A DNA stretch of 64,000 nt from Microbacterium sp. BK668 (GCF_004362195.1 NZ_SNWG01000001.1:868001-932000); one strand, 5' to 3'. Counted from the first letter of the stretch, positions 1 through 9,049 are shown. A program made the numbers and translations. Notes: generated by a model not told the origin, from the sequence alone.

Positions 1-46
1 GAAGGACTCCAAGACCATGACCGCACGCAAGGCGGTGGCGGCATGA
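1..46 (+). CDS. C-terminal end of an upstream gene (partial)
   Basis: Only the last 14 codons of a reading frame that enters from the left edge are visible, ending with TGA at 44-46. The tail is basic and alanine-rich (ends TARKAVAA). Its stop overlaps the ATG of the next gene as ATGA, so it is probably the preceding cistron of the same operon. Function cannot be told from this fragment. Confidence 0.45.
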   Translation, partial: KDSKTMTARKAVAA

Positions 47-1167
47 CCGCCCTCCGACAAGCTCAGGGACCGGGTAGCCCGATCCAGGGCGTCACGCTCT
101 ACAGCTTCACGCGCGCATTCCACGGGCGTGAGTACGACCTCGAGGGCCTCATCCGCAAGGCCGCCGCCGAGGGCTTCGGCCCCGGCCTCGAGATCATCGG
201 CTTCTCGAGCTTCCGCGGCTTCCCCGAGATCGACGACCACTACGCCGGCTGGTTCAAGGACCTGATCGCCGAGACCGGGCTCGTCACCACCTCGCTCGCG
301 GTGAACGCCGACATCGGCATCCACCGTGACCGCCTCCTGACGCAGGACGAGCTGCTCGAGTACATGCGCCGCCAGATCGCAGCCGCCGCCAAGCTCGGGT
401 TCCCCATCGCCCGTGTGCAGATCTCGATCACGCCCGACTCGATGGAGGCGCTCGCGCCGATCGCCGAGGAGTACGGGGTCACGCTCGCGCTCGAGGTGCA
501 CGCCGACCAGTACGCGTCGCATCCGCGCATCCTGGCGCTCCGCGACCGCTACGAGAAGGTCGGCTCGCCCTTCCTCGGATTCACGATGGACTGGGGCGCG
601 ACCGTCTCGGGCTTCGCGCCCTCGCTCCTCGAGGCGTACCGCCGCCGGGGCGCGTCGGACGAGCTGCTCGCCGCCGTCACCGGTCTCTGGGACGAGTTCT
701 ACCAGCAGGGCCCGCCCGCCGACCAGGCCGACCACGGCCGGCGCTTCGGTCGCTTCATCGGCCTCGCCGCCGAGCACGGTCGCCCGGACCTCGGGATCGA
801 CATGGGCATCAACGCCACGGGCCTGTTCGGCCCGGCGCGGGTGGACGACTGGCTCGAGATCTTCCCGTGGATCACGCACGTCCACGGCAAGTTCTTCGGC
901 ATCGACGACCAGCACGAGGAGCCGTCGGTTCCGGTGCGCGATCTCGTCCGCCTGCTCGTCGAGAACGGCTACAACGGCGCGATCTCGAGCGAGTACGAGG
1001 GCTGGCACTGGAACTACTGGCAGTCGCCGTTCGACATCATCCGCGACGAGCAGGCCGTGCAGCGCTCGGCCGCCGAGGCGGCCGGCTCGCAGATGACGAC
1101 GGATGCCGCGGCGGCGCGCACGCAGCTCGCACAGTGGCTGCCGACCACGACAGGAGCGAACGCATGA
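43..1167 (+). CDS. TIM-barrel protein, C-glycoside deglycosidase alpha-subunit / sugar phosphate isomerase-epimerase family
   Basis: This 374-residue xylose-isomerase-like TIM barrel begins its fold at GVTLYSF and carries the metal-site quartet of the family: E151 (LEVHAD), D183 (TMDWG), H281 (HVHGK) and E317 (SSEYEG). Known relatives either isomerise or epimerise keto-sugars or form the catalytic alpha subunit of C-glycoside deglycosidases, which cleave the C-C bond of 3-oxo-C-glucosides with a divalent metal. A beta-type subunit gene lies 1.9 kb downstream in the same run, favouring the second role, but which of the two tandem barrels pairs with it is unknown. The ATG overlaps the preceding stop. 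Residues 3-9 are encoded by a dispersed repeat and precede the conserved fold. A final tail of about 40 residues is alanine-rich. Confidence 0.8.
   Translation: MTALRQAQGPGSPIQGVTLYSFTRAFHGREYDLEGLIRKAAAEGFGPGLEIIGFSSFRGFPEIDDHYAGWFKDLIAETGLVTTSLAVNADIGIHRDRLLTQDELLEYMRRQIAAAAKLGFPIARVQISITPDSMEALAPIAEEYGVTLALEVHADQYASHPRILALRDRYEKVGSPFLGFTMDWGATVSGFAPSLLEAYRRRGASDELLAAVTGLWDEFYQQGPPADQADHGRRFGRFIGLAAEHGRPDLGIDMGINATGLFGPARVDDWLEIFPWITHVHGKFFGIDDQHEEPSVPVRDLVRLLVENGYNGAISSEYEGWHWNYWQSPFDIIRDEQAVQRSAAEAAGSQMTTDAAAARTQLAQWLPTTTGANA
50..73 (+). repeat. Family A dispersed repeat, copy 1 (translated)
   Basis: CCTCCGACAAGCTCAGGG directly follows the start codon region of the first full gene and encodes LRQAQGP. 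One mismatch to the window consensus CCTTCGACARGCTCAGG. Confidence 0.75.
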
Positions 1168-2237
1168 CCCTTCGACGAGCTCAGGACGGCGCTTCGGACG
1201 GCATCGCCGGCACCGGCATCAAGCTCGGAACGACCCTCTACTCCATGACGAGCGAGTTCGCCGCGGGCCTCTACACGCCCGAGACCCTCATCGCCGCCGT
1301 CGCGGAAGAGGGCATCGGCCCGGGCGTCGAGTTCAACATCGCGCAGCTCCTGCGGACATACCCCGACGTCGACCAGGCGTTCGTGAAGCTCTGGTTCGAC
1401 GCGCTCGAGAAGTACGGCCTCGAAGCGAGCGCGGTAGGCACCAACCTCGACATGGGGCGACGCAAGGACCGGGACATGACGCCCGACGAGGAGCACGACT
1501 TCCTCGCGCGCCAGCTCGAGACGGCCCACACCCTCGGGTTCAAGAGGGTCGTCATCCGCTCGCACGGCAAGGAGCTGCTGCGCGGTCTTCTGCCGCTCGC
1601 GGAGAAGTACGACCAGTACCTCGGCTATGAGATCCATGCGCCGTCGGGACCGAACAACCCGCAGGTGCTGCAGATGCGCGAGATGTACGACGAGCTCCAG
1701 TCCGAGCGCCTCGGCTTCACCGCCGACTTCTCGTCGACGATGCACAGCCTCTCCCCGACGCTGCTCGCGCAGCTCGGCAAGATGGGCATGGACGAGAAGC
1801 ACTTCGCCGTCATGGACGAGATCTGGCACGAGCCGACGCCCATGCACGTGCGCAACCAGACCTTCGAGGACTACCTGGTGAGCGAGGGCGTCGACCCGCT
1901 GACGTTCGGGCCGTTCACGCGGCTCGCGTTCAACATGCACGGGCTCGTCCCGCCGGAGGAGTGGCTCGACATCATGCCGCAGATCTTCCACGTGCACGCG
2001 AAGTTCTACGACATCGGCGCCGACGGCGAAGAGCCGGCGATGGACATCCCGCGCATCGTCAGGCAGTTCGTCGTGGGGGGCTATCAGGGGTACCTCTCCA
2101 GCGAGTGGGAGGGTCACGCCTTCCAAGACCTCGGCGAGGCCGACCCGATCGAACTGGTGAAGAAGCAGCACGCGCTCATGCGCAGAGCCATCGAAGACAC
2201 CGTTGCCGAGCAGTCGAAGGAGACCGCGAATGTCTGA
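1164..2237 (+). CDS. Second TIM-barrel protein, C-glycoside deglycosidase alpha-subunit-like
   Basis: This 357-residue protein is homologous to its upstream neighbour (GTTLYSMTSEF against GVTLYSFTRAF). The metal quartet is conserved: E156 (YEIHAP), D188 (TADFS), H278 (HVHAK) and E314 (SSEWEG). The family is metal-dependent sugar isomerases and C-C-cleaving deglycosidase alpha subunits. The start is set by AGGAG at 1152-1156, 7 nt before ATG, and by a 4-base ATGA overlap with the previous gene, so the two are translationally coupled. Residues 2-8 come from a family A repeat. Two divergent alpha-like barrels with one beta gene suggest a hetero-complex, or one subunit acting on the released sugar; the sequence does not decide between them. 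Confidence 0.8.
   Translation: MTLRRAQDGASDGIAGTGIKLGTTLYSMTSEFAAGLYTPETLIAAVAEEGIGPGVEFNIAQLLRTYPDVDQAFVKLWFDALEKYGLEASAVGTNLDMGRRKDRDMTPDEEHDFLARQLETAHTLGFKRVVIRSHGKELLRGLLPLAEKYDQYLGYEIHAPSGPNNPQVLQMREMYDELQSERLGFTADFSSTMHSLSPTLLAQLGKMGMDEKHFAVMDEIWHEPTPMHVRNQTFEDYLVSEGVDPLTFGPFTRLAFNMHGLVPPEEWLDIMPQIFHVHAKFYDIGADGEEPAMDIPRIVRQFVVGGYQGYLSSEWEGHAFQDLGEADPIELVKKQHALMRRAIEDTVAEQSKETANV
1168..1187 (+). repeat. Family A dispersed repeat, copy 2 (translated)
   Basis: CCCTTCGACGAGCTCAGGAC follows ATGA of the second TIM-barrel gene and encodes LRRAQD. It is nearly identical to copies 1 and 4, which sit in the same position of unrelated or distant genes. Confidence 0.8.
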
Positions 2238-3033
2238 CGTCTCGACGAGCTCGACGACCGGGGTGACCGACCGCTCTGTCGCGGAGCTCGCCGCCGAGCT
2301 GGCCGACCTCCGCGAGCAGGTCGCGGCGGCGCAGCGCCTCGCGCAGCGCGCCGAGGACCGCGGTCAGGTCGAGAATCTGTTCAACCGCTACATGTACCTG
2401 CACAACGCCTTCGAGGACGAGCAGATCATCCCGCTGTGGGTCCGGGAGGGCACGGAGGGCATCCGGGCGCGCTACACGAACGCCGGTCAGTACACGACGT
2501 GGAAGAGCGTCACCGACTACCACCGCGGTCGCCCGCACCCCGAGGGCAAGCTCATCCTCCACGCGACGACGACGCCCGTCATCGAGGTCGCGGCCGACGG
2601 GAAGACCGCCAAGGGCGTGTGGATGATGGCCGGTACGGAGTCCGGCCTCACCGACCCGAAGGTCGCCGAGGCCTTCCCCGACATGTACTCGCCGCAGGAG
2701 GTCCTCGGCAAGAAGGTCTGGGCCCACTGGGTGTGGTGCAAGTACGCCATCGACTTCCTCAAGCAGGACGGTGAGTGGAAGTTCTGGAAGTTCCGCTGCT
2801 ACGAGCTCGCCCGTGCTCCCTTCGAGGAGAACTGGGTCAGCTTCGGCCTGAAGAACCAGGGCGCCTTCGACCTCGACCTGATGTACTTCGGCGACGACGG
2901 CAAGCCCGTCTTCATGCCGCCGGCCGACGAGCCGGTCCCCTCGACCAACCACCCGTACAGCCCCGAGACGGTGCAGAAGCTCGAGCCGGCCCCGCCGGTG
3001 CCGCACGAGACCTTCACCGACACCTACGCCTGA
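2230..3033 (+). CDS. SnoaL-like (NTF2-fold) protein
   Basis: A 267-residue protein with an N-terminal helical stretch (residues 10-35, Ala/Glu/Arg-rich) followed by a SnoaL/NTF2-like domain (VENLFNRYMYLHNAFEDEQII and later WKFWKFRCYELARAPFEENW). NTF2-fold proteins of this kind include small-molecule isomerases, dehydratases and cyclases; no cofactor motif is visible. ATG at 2230 overlaps the stop of the previous gene and gives a better N-terminus than an in-frame start at 2203. Placement between the alpha-like and beta-like deglycosidase genes suggests a role on the keto-sugar or an unstable intermediate, which is inference. Confidence 0.75.
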   Translation: MSDVSTSSTTGVTDRSVAELAAELADLREQVAAAQRLAQRAEDRGQVENLFNRYMYLHNAFEDEQIIPLWVREGTEGIRARYTNAGQYTTWKSVTDYHRGRPHPEGKLILHATTTPVIEVAADGKTAKGVWMMAGTESGLTDPKVAEAFPDMYSPQEVLGKKVWAHWVWCKYAIDFLKQDGEWKFWKFRCYELARAPFEENWVSFGLKNQGAFDLDLMYFGDDGKPVFMPPADEPVPSTNHPYSPETVQKLEPAPPVPHETFTDTYA

Positions 3034-3042
3034 GGAACGATC

Positions 3043-3459
3043 ATGGCAACGCACGACTCCCTCTTCGCCGACAAGGACGTCCGGCGCACCGAGAACGGCG
3101 TCGCCGTCTCGCTGCAGCTGCCGTGGTACCGGAGCCTGTGGCTCTCGGCGGTCGACGATGTCGCCGCATCCGTCAACGGCGTCGAGATCCCGAAGGACTC
3201 GCTGCGGTTCGAGCTGCAGGGCAAGAGCTACCGCATCGAGGAGCTGCCGGAGCAGTCGGAGACGCTGTGGTTCGTCGCCGACAAGCCGGATGTCGTGATC
3301 GACCTCGGTCGCACGCCCGAGCCCGGTGAGAAGCTCACGGTCGAGGTCGTCCTCACGATGCGCCTCCTCTACATGCAGATCGCGCCCGGGGTCGACGGCG
3401 GTCCCGGCCGCTACGTCACCAACCGCGTCCCCGTCGAGCGAGAGGTCGTGCTCGCATGA
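3043..3459 (+). CDS. C-glycoside deglycosidase beta-subunit family protein
   Basis: A 138-residue beta-rich protein. It matches the small beta subunit of C-glycoside deglycosidases (DgpB/CarC/CGD-beta type): segment NGVAVSLQLPWYRSL, a central TLWFVADKPDVV strand, and LTVEVVLTMRLLYMQIAP near the C-terminus. The same pattern recurs at the N-terminus of the fused protein at 14207-15700, which supports the assignment internally. In characterised complexes the beta subunit is needed for the alpha TIM barrel to cleave 3-oxo-C-glucosides. It lies 9 nt after the SnoaL-like gene and overlaps the following dehydrogenase gene as ATGA, so it belongs to the same operon. Confidence 0.8.
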   Translation: MATHDSLFADKDVRRTENGVAVSLQLPWYRSLWLSAVDDVAASVNGVEIPKDSLRFELQGKSYRIEELPEQSETLWFVADKPDVVIDLGRTPEPGEKLTVEVVLTMRLLYMQIAPGVDGGPGRYVTNRVPVEREVVLA

Positions 3460-4658
3460 CCCTCCGCGTCGCCATGATCGGCTACGGGTTCATGGGCGCC
3501 GCCCACTCGGTGGGCTGGCGTCAGGCGCCGCGGATGTTCGCCCTGCCCGACGACGTCGAGATGGCCGTCGTCGTCGGCCGCAACGCCGAGGCGGTGGCCG
3601 AGGCTGCCGCCAAGTGGGGGTGGCAGGAGTCGGCCACCGACTGGCGCGAGGTCGTCGCGCGCGACGACATCGACATCGTCGACATCGTGACGCCCGGCGA
3701 CTCGCATGCCGAGATCGCGATCGCGGCCCTCGAGGCGGGCAAGCACGTGCTGTGCGAGAAGCCGCTCGCGAACACGGTCGCCGAGGCGGAGGCGATGGCG
3801 GATGCCGCGTCCCGCGCCGCGAGCCGAGGCGTCCGGTCGATGGTCGGCTTCACATATCGTCGCGTCCCGGCCGTCACGTTCCTCCGCGACCTCATCGCGC
3901 AGGGCGCCGTCGGCAGGATCGCGCAGGTCCGAGCGGCCTACCGCCAGGACTGGCTCGTCGACCCGGAGATGCCGCTCGCGTGGCGGCTGCAGAAGGAGCA
4001 CGCGGGCTCCGGGGCGCTGGGTGACATCGGCGCGCACATCATCGACATGACGCAGTTCGTGACGGGTCTGTCGGTGGATGCCGTGTCGGGCGTCGTCGAC
4101 ACGATCGTCACGCAGCGCCCCCTCCAGGGGTCGGGCGAGAACCGGTCCCTGAGCCTGTCGAAGGGCGGAACGGCGGCCGAGGGCTACGGCGAGGTCACGG
4201 TCGACGACATCGCGATCTTCACGGGACGGCTCGAGTCCGGCGCCCTCGTCTCGTTCGAGGCATCCCGCTTCGCGACCGGCCGCAAGAACGACCTGTCGAT
4301 CGAGGTCTCGGGGGACAAAGGCGCTCTGCGCTTCGATCTCGAAGACCTCAATTCGCTGTGGTTCTACGACCGCACGGCACCGGAGGCGACGCAGGGCTTC
4401 ACGCGCATCCTCGTGACCGAGGCGCAGCATCCGTATGTCTCCGCGTGGTGGCCCGCCGGGCACATGCTCGGCTACGAGCACGGGTTCAGCCACCAGGTCG
4501 TCGATCTCGTGACGGCGATCGCCGAGGGCACCGATCCTCATCCCTCCTTCGAGGAGGGCCTGTCGGTGCAGCGCGTGCTCGCCGCCGTCGAAGACAGCTC
4601 CGCCCGGGATGCAGCCTGGGTGCGCGTCGCCGCAGGAATCTCCTCGCCGACACGCTGA
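3456..4658 (+). CDS. Gfo/Idh/MocA family oxidoreductase
   Basis: A 400-residue NAD(P)-dependent dehydrogenase with an N-terminal Rossmann motif (GYGFMGAAH, residues 9-17), the family EKPLA motif and the C-terminal alpha/beta substrate domain (GSGALGDIGAHIIDM). Such enzymes oxidise or reduce sugars and inositols, often at C3. It is a clear paralogue of the gene at 12990-14177. The loop after VTQRPL holds a family A repeat read as SLSLSKGG, where the paralogue has an unrelated loop. ATG overlaps the beta-subunit stop. Confidence 0.88.
   Translation: MTLRVAMIGYGFMGAAHSVGWRQAPRMFALPDDVEMAVVVGRNAEAVAEAAAKWGWQESATDWREVVARDDIDIVDIVTPGDSHAEIAIAALEAGKHVLCEKPLANTVAEAEAMADAASRAASRGVRSMVGFTYRRVPAVTFLRDLIAQGAVGRIAQVRAAYRQDWLVDPEMPLAWRLQKEHAGSGALGDIGAHIIDMTQFVTGLSVDAVSGVVDTIVTQRPLQGSGENRSLSLSKGGTAAEGYGEVTVDDIAIFTGRLESGALVSFEASRFATGRKNDLSIEVSGDKGALRFDLEDLNSLWFYDRTAPEATQGFTRILVTEAQHPYVSAWWPAGHMLGYEHGFSHQVVDLVTAIAEGTDPHPSFEEGLSVQRVLAAVEDSSARDAAWVRVAAGISSPTR
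4142..4167 (-). repeat. Family A dispersed repeat, copy 3 (translated, reverse orientation)
   Basis: The complement of CCCTTCGACAGGCTCAGGGA lies inside the Gfo/Idh gene, encoding SLSLSKG in a loop that is not shared with the paralogue. Confidence 0.8.
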
Positions 4659-4712
4659 GCGCACTCCCGTCACCGGATAGGTTTGAGATCACAACAAAGC
4701 AAAGGAGCTGCG

Positions 4713-5720
4713 ATGCCTCGTCCGATCACCCTCTTCACGGGCCAGTGGGCCGACCTGCCCTTCGAGGAGGTTGCACGCCTCGCCGGCGAGTGGGGCTACG
4801 ACGGCCTCGAGATCGCCTGCTGGGGCGACCACATCGACGTGTCGCGATGGGACGACGAGGCCTACGTGCAATCCCGCCGCGACATCCTCGAGCGCAACGG
4901 CCTCAAGGTCTGGGCGATCTCCAACCACCTCACGGGTCAGGCCGTGTGCGACGACCCGATCGACGTCCGCCACAGGGACATCCTCCCCGCCCGCGTGTGG
5001 GGCGACGGCGAGGCGGAGGGTGTGCGGCAGCGCGCGGCCGAGGACATGAAGAACACCGCGCGCTTCGCCGCGAAGCTCGGTGTGAAGACGGTCAACGGCT
5101 TCACGGGCTCGTCGATCTGGAAGGCGGTCGCGATGTTCCCGCCGGCCTCCGACGAGTGGATCGACGCCGGATACCAGGACTTCGCGGACCGCTGGAACCC
5201 GATCCTCGACGTCTTCGAGGAGGAGGGCGTGCGCTTCGGGCTCGAGGTGCATCCGTCCGAGATCGCCTACGACTACTGGACCGCCAAGCGCATGCTCGAG
5301 GCGATCGGGCACCGTGCCTCGTTCGGCCTCAACTTCGACCCCTCGCACTTCATGTGGCAGCAGCTGGACCCGGTCGCGTTCGTGCTCGACTTCGCCGACC
5401 ACATCTTCCACGTGCACGTGAAGGAGTCGATCACCAACCTGGACGGACGAAACGGCGTGCTCGGCTCGCACCTGCCGTGGGCCAACCCCCGTCGCGGATG
5501 GACGTTCGTCTCGACCGGCCACGGCGCCGTGCCGTGGGAGCCGCTGTTCCGCGCGCTGAACGCGATCGGCTACGACGGCCCGACCTCGGTCGAGTGGGAG
5601 GACGCCGGCATGGACCGCCTCGACGGCGCGCCCGAGGCTCTCGCCTTCGTCCGCAAGCTCAACGCGATCACCCCGCCTGCCGCGGCCTTCGACGCTGCGT
5701 TCTCGACCAAGACCGACTGA
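4713..5720 (+). CDS. TIM-barrel sugar phosphate isomerase/epimerase family protein
   Basis: A 335-residue xylose-isomerase-like TIM barrel ([12 protein letters not shown] start; [22 protein letters not shown] and SVEWEDAG carry the expected metal-ligand Glu/Asp/His/Glu). The family epimerises or isomerises ketoses and keto-inositols. AAAGGAG at 4701-4707 lies 5 nt before ATG and fixes the start; an in-frame ATG at 4683 has no comparable site. A possible internal -10 (TAGGTT, 4678-4683) precedes it. Probably acts on the sugar fragment produced by the upstream genes. Confidence 0.85.
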   Translation: MPRPITLFTGQWADLPFEEVARLAGEWGYDGLEIACWGDHIDVSRWDDEAYVQSRRDILERNGLKVWAISNHLTGQAVCDDPIDVRHRDILPARVWGDGEAEGVRQRAAEDMKNTARFAAKLGVKTVNGFTGSSIWKAVAMFPPASDEWIDAGYQDFADRWNPILDVFEEEGVRFGLEVHPSEIAYDYWTAKRMLEAIGHRASFGLNFDPSHFMWQQLDPVAFVLDFADHIFHVHVKESITNLDGRNGVLGSHLPWANPRRGWTFVSTGHGAVPWEPLFRALNAIGYDGPTSVEWEDAGMDRLDGAPEALAFVRKLNAITPPAAAFDAAFSTKTD

Positions 5721-5738
5721 CGCTCGCACGCGCGACAC

Positions 5739-5756
5739 CGGCCCGACGGGGCCGGC
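5739..5756 (+). terminator. GC hairpin in the 72-nt gap between the isomerase and ThuA-like genes
   Basis: CCGGCCC / GGGCCGG, a 7-bp perfect stem with a GACG loop. There is no U-tract, so it may be an attenuator or processing site rather than a full terminator. Confidence 0.45.
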
Positions 5757-5792
5757 GTTCGGCGCGCCCGGACACCGAACCGAAGGAACACG

Positions 5793-6665
5793 ATGACCGA
5801 CGTCCTGAACGCGCTGATCCTCTCCGGGCACATGACCCGCGAGCACGACAACGAGCACCGCAGCTTCCGCCTGCACAACCAATGGATCACGACGCTGCTG
5901 GAAGACACCGGACGCTTCAAGGTCCGGGTCATCGAGGACCCGCGGGGCCTGGGCGCCGAGATCACCGACAAGTACGACGTGCTGATCGTCGTGTTCGAGG
6001 GACGGGACGGGTTCTTCGAGAAGGCCGTCGGCTTCGGAGCGGAGACGGATGCCGCGATCCTGCGGTTCGTGCACGACCACGGCAGGGGCATCGTGTGGTT
6101 CCACGGGTCGGCGGCCCAGGAGGACCGTTGGGGCTATCCCGAGGAGTACAACGTCATGCGCGGCGCGAAGCTCAGCGCCTACGAGACCGGCCTCCGCCCG
6201 CGGCCGTGGGGCGAGGCGCAGCTCGACACGGTGGAGCCGCGGCATCCCATCACCGAAGGGATCAGCGCCCGCTGGACCGTGACCGGCGACGACATCCTGA
6301 CGGGCGTCGACCTCTACCAGGGCGCGCACGTCCTGCTCACGACGTTCGACGACCTCGAGGCCTACGAGAAGGCGCCCATGTGGCCGATGTCGCACTACCC
6401 GGTGGAGATCCCCGAGGGCGGCATCGCCGAGCTCAACGGCATGAACACCGACCAGCCCATCGCGTGGATCAACGAGTACGGCGAAGGGCGGTCGTTCACC
6501 ATCACGATCGGTCACGACATCGACACGTTCCGGCGCATCGAGTTCATCCGGATGTTCCCGCGCGGCGTCGAGTGGGCCGCCACGGGCGAGGTGACGCTCG
6601 AGGGCCCCGACCGCCGCGGCGAGCGGCGCTTCCTGCCTTGGCCGTACTACAACCGGGAGGGATGA
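5793..6665 (+). CDS. ThuA-like domain protein (glutamine amidotransferase-like fold)
   Basis: A 290-residue protein of the ThuA/trehalose-utilisation family: N-terminal NALILSGHMTREHDNEHRS, then YDVLIVVFEGRDGF and RGIVWFHGSA, and a C-terminal half ending in GEGRSFTITIGHDIDTFR. ThuA proteins work beside Gfo/Idh dehydrogenases (ThuB) in pathways through 3-keto-glycosides; their exact reaction is poorly defined. AAGGAACACG precedes ATG at suitable spacing. The next gene is a Gfo/Idh dehydrogenase, reproducing the ThuA-ThuB pairing. Confidence 0.8.
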   Translation: MTDVLNALILSGHMTREHDNEHRSFRLHNQWITTLLEDTGRFKVRVIEDPRGLGAEITDKYDVLIVVFEGRDGFFEKAVGFGAETDAAILRFVHDHGRGIVWFHGSAAQEDRWGYPEEYNVMRGAKLSAYETGLRPRPWGEAQLDTVEPRHPITEGISARWTVTGDDILTGVDLYQGAHVLLTTFDDLEAYEKAPMWPMSHYPVEIPEGGIAELNGMNTDQPIAWINEYGEGRSFTITIGHDIDTFRRIEFIRMFPRGVEWAATGEVTLEGPDRRGERRFLPWPYYNREG

Positions 6666-6667
6666 CC

Positions 6668-7657
6668 ATGTCCGAGTTGAGGATCGGCATCCTGGGTGCC
6701 GGCGGTATCGCAGAGCGCGCGATGGTGGAGCCGTCGCGCGAGGTCGAGGGCGTCCGCGTCGTCGCGATCGGCGCTCGTGACCCCGGACGTGCGCATGCCT
6801 TCGCCGAGCGGGTCGATCTGCCGAAGCACGGCGACTACCAGGCGATCCTGTCCGACCCCGACATCGATCTGGTCTACCTCGCGCTGCCACCGATCACGCA
6901 CGCCGAGTGGGGCGTGCGCGCACTCGAGGCGGGCAAGCATGTCCTGTGCGAGAAGCCCCTGTCGGTCAACGGCACGACGGCGGCGGCCATCGCCGATGCC
7001 GCTGAGGCGACGCGACGCCGGGCGTTCGTCGGCTTCCACTACCGGCTGCACGGCTTCACGCAGCGACTGATCGAGGTGATCTCCTCGGGCGTGCTCGGCG
7101 ACGTCCGGCGCGTGGACATCGACTTCAGCATCCCGCACTTCGTCGTGAAGCCCGGGAACATCCGACTCGACGGCGACCTGGGGGGCGGAGCGGTGATGGA
7201 TGTCGGATGCTACGCGGTCGACCTTCTGCGGGCCGCATGGGGCGAGCCCGTCGTCGAGTCGGCGACCGCCGCGCGCTACGACGCCGATCCCAGGATCGAT
7301 CTGCGGACGGATGCCGTGCTGCGCCTGCCCTCGGGAGCGCCCGCGCACGTGCGGGCATCCTTCATCGGCGACGACGAGGGCGCTATGTCACTGCGGGTCG
7401 ACGGGACGCGTGCCCGCCTCGAGGCCACGAGCGTCATCGTGCCCCAATGGGGAGCGACGCTGCGGGTCACGGAGGGGGACGAGGTCCTCGTGGAGGAGAA
7501 GGCTGCCGAGGGCGAGAACAGCTACGCGCGCCAGCTGGAGCACCTCGTCGCCGTCCTGAAGGACGGCTCCCCGAGCATCCTCGACGCCGAGCGCGGCGTC
7601 GGCACGATGCGCATCGTCGACGACATCTACCGCGCGGCCGGCCTCGAGCCACGCTGA
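6668..7657 (+). CDS. Gfo/Idh/MocA family oxidoreductase (ThuB-like position)
   Basis: A 329-residue dehydrogenase with Rossmann motif GILGAGGIAERAM, the motif LCEKPLSVNG and the substrate-domain signature GGAVMDVGCYAVDLL. It follows the ThuA-like gene. Two in-frame ATGs exist, at 6662 and 6668; GGGAGG at 6655-6660 is only 1 nt from the first and 7 nt from the second, so 6668 is preferred. It is the last gene of the first plus-strand operon. Confidence 0.88.
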   Translation: MSELRIGILGAGGIAERAMVEPSREVEGVRVVAIGARDPGRAHAFAERVDLPKHGDYQAILSDPDIDLVYLALPPITHAEWGVRALEAGKHVLCEKPLSVNGTTAAAIADAAEATRRRAFVGFHYRLHGFTQRLIEVISSGVLGDVRRVDIDFSIPHFVVKPGNIRLDGDLGGGAVMDVGCYAVDLLRAAWGEPVVESATAARYDADPRIDLRTDAVLRLPSGAPAHVRASFIGDDEGAMSLRVDGTRARLEATSVIVPQWGATLRVTEGDEVLVEEKAAEGENSYARQLEHLVAVLKDGSPSILDAERGVGTMRIVDDIYRAAGLEPR

Positions 7658-7701
7658 CCGCCGGGCCGGGGCATCCGGAGCCTCATCCGGCCGACCACGA
7701 A

Positions 7702-7768
7702 GCGAGGGGATCTCGCGAAACGAGCGCTCAGTACCGCCGATCCTCCTCGTCCCGCGGGATCCCCTCGC
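7702..7768. terminator. Long-armed inverted repeat between convergent genes
   Basis: GCGAGGGGATC (7702-7712) is matched by GATCCCCTCGC (7758-7768), an 11-bp perfect stem around a 45-nt loop. It sits between the Gfo/Idh stop and the convergent ROK gene and could terminate both strands. Confidence 0.5.
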
Positions 7769-7780
7769 CTGGCGACGGGG

Positions 7781-8962
7781 TCAGCCGGCGAGGGAGTGGA
7801 AAGCGTCGGGCGACAGCGCGTGGTCGATCGCCAGCATGCCGGCCCCGATGACAGCGGCGTTCTCGGCGGCGGCGGACTGCACGATCGCGAGGTGCTCGGT
7901 CGCAAGCGGCATCGACCGGGTGTACACGACCTCGCGCACGCCGGCGATGAGATGCTCGCCGACACGAGCCATCGATCCTCCGAGCGCGATCACGGAGGGG
8001 TTCATGAGGCTCACGCATGCCGTGAGAACCTCGCCGATGTCGCGTCCGGCCTGCCGCACCGCCTGGATCGCATCGAGGTTCCCTCCCTTGACGAGCGCGA
8101 TGACGTCCTTGGCGCTGTCGGCGGCGACGCCCTGCGCGCGGAGCGTCCGGGCGATCGCGGGGCCGGAGGCGAGGGCTTCGAGGCATCCGCGATTCCCGCA
8201 GTGGCACGGCACGTCGGACCCTCGCGCTACCTGCACGTGCCCGATGTCGCCGGCGACTCCCTGGGCTCCGCGCTGCAGCTCGCCGCCGGAGATGACGCCC
8301 GCGCCGATGCCCGTGGCGACCTTGACGAACATGAGATGCGTCGTGGCGGGCCACGCCGTCGCGCGCTCGCCGAGGGCCATGATGTTGACGTCGTTGTCGA
8401 CGAGCACGGGCACCTCCAGGTGCTGCTGCACCCATCCCGGCACGTCGAAGCGGTCCCACCCGGGCATGATCGGGGGATTGACGGGCCGTCCCGTCGAGTG
8501 CTCGACCGGCCCCGGCACGCCGATCCCGATTCCGACGAGCGAGCGGATGTCGCGGCCCAGCTCGTCGAGGAGCCCCGTCGCCGCATCGAGCATCCGCGTG
8601 AGCACGGGCACCGGGCCTTCCGCCACCGGGAGCTCCTCGCTGCGCTTGCCGAGGATGGCGCCCGTGAGGTCCATGACCGCGACCGTCGTGTGCGACGCCC
8701 CGATGTCGGCGGCGAGCACGACCCGCGCGCTCGGGTTGAGAGCGAACTGCGAAGGCGGTCGCCCGCCCGTCGACGCGGCTTCGGCCACCGGCATGATGAG
8801 CCCCATGCGCATGAGCTCGTCGACGCGCGCCGCTATGGTCGACCGGGCTAAGCCGGTCGACTTCGCCAGCTGCGCGCGAGTGCGGGGCGTGCCATCCCGC
8901 AGCAGCTGGAACAGTTCCATCGCTCCGCTTCCGGCGGCCGACTCGGGGGAGAGGGTGACCAC
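7781..8962 (-). CDS. ROK family transcriptional regulator
   Basis: A 393-residue ROK repressor: N-terminal winged helix (RTRAQLAKSTGLARSTIAARVDEL), then the sugar-kinase-like domain with LAADIGASHT, IGVPGPVE and the zinc/ROK signature CHCGNRGCLE. ROK repressors of this architecture control sugar operons and respond to the sugar or its phosphate. It lies 87 nt downstream of the ABC permease on the same strand and so probably regulates the importer and neighbouring catabolic genes. Confidence 0.9.
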   Translation of the reverse strand: MVTLSPESAAGSGAMELFQLLRDGTPRTRAQLAKSTGLARSTIAARVDELMRMGLIMPVAEAASTGGRPPSQFALNPSARVVLAADIGASHTTVAVMDLTGAILGKRSEELPVAEGPVPVLTRMLDAATGLLDELGRDIRSLVGIGIGVPGPVEHSTGRPVNPPIMPGWDRFDVPGWVQQHLEVPVLVDNDVNIMALGERATAWPATTHLMFVKVATGIGAGVISGGELQRGAQGVAGDIGHVQVARGSDVPCHCGNRGCLEALASGPAIARTLRAQGVAADSAKDVIALVKGGNLDAIQAVRQAGRDIGEVLTACVSLMNPSVIALGGSMARVGEHLIAGVREVVYTRSMPLATEHLAIVQSAAAENAAVIGAGMLAIDHALSPDAFHSLAG

Positions 8963-9049
8963 TGCTCGGTCACCTCGCGGCGCCGCGCGGGCGAGAACCC
9001 GTCACACGTGTGCATGAATGGATGCCGGACCCCGGCCTCGACGGACGCG

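Noticed and set aside
2176..6890. Long minus-strand open frames opposite the first operon
   Set aside because: Mirror frames of conserved dehydrogenase and TIM-barrel genes; no ribosome sites and no recognisable protein motifs.
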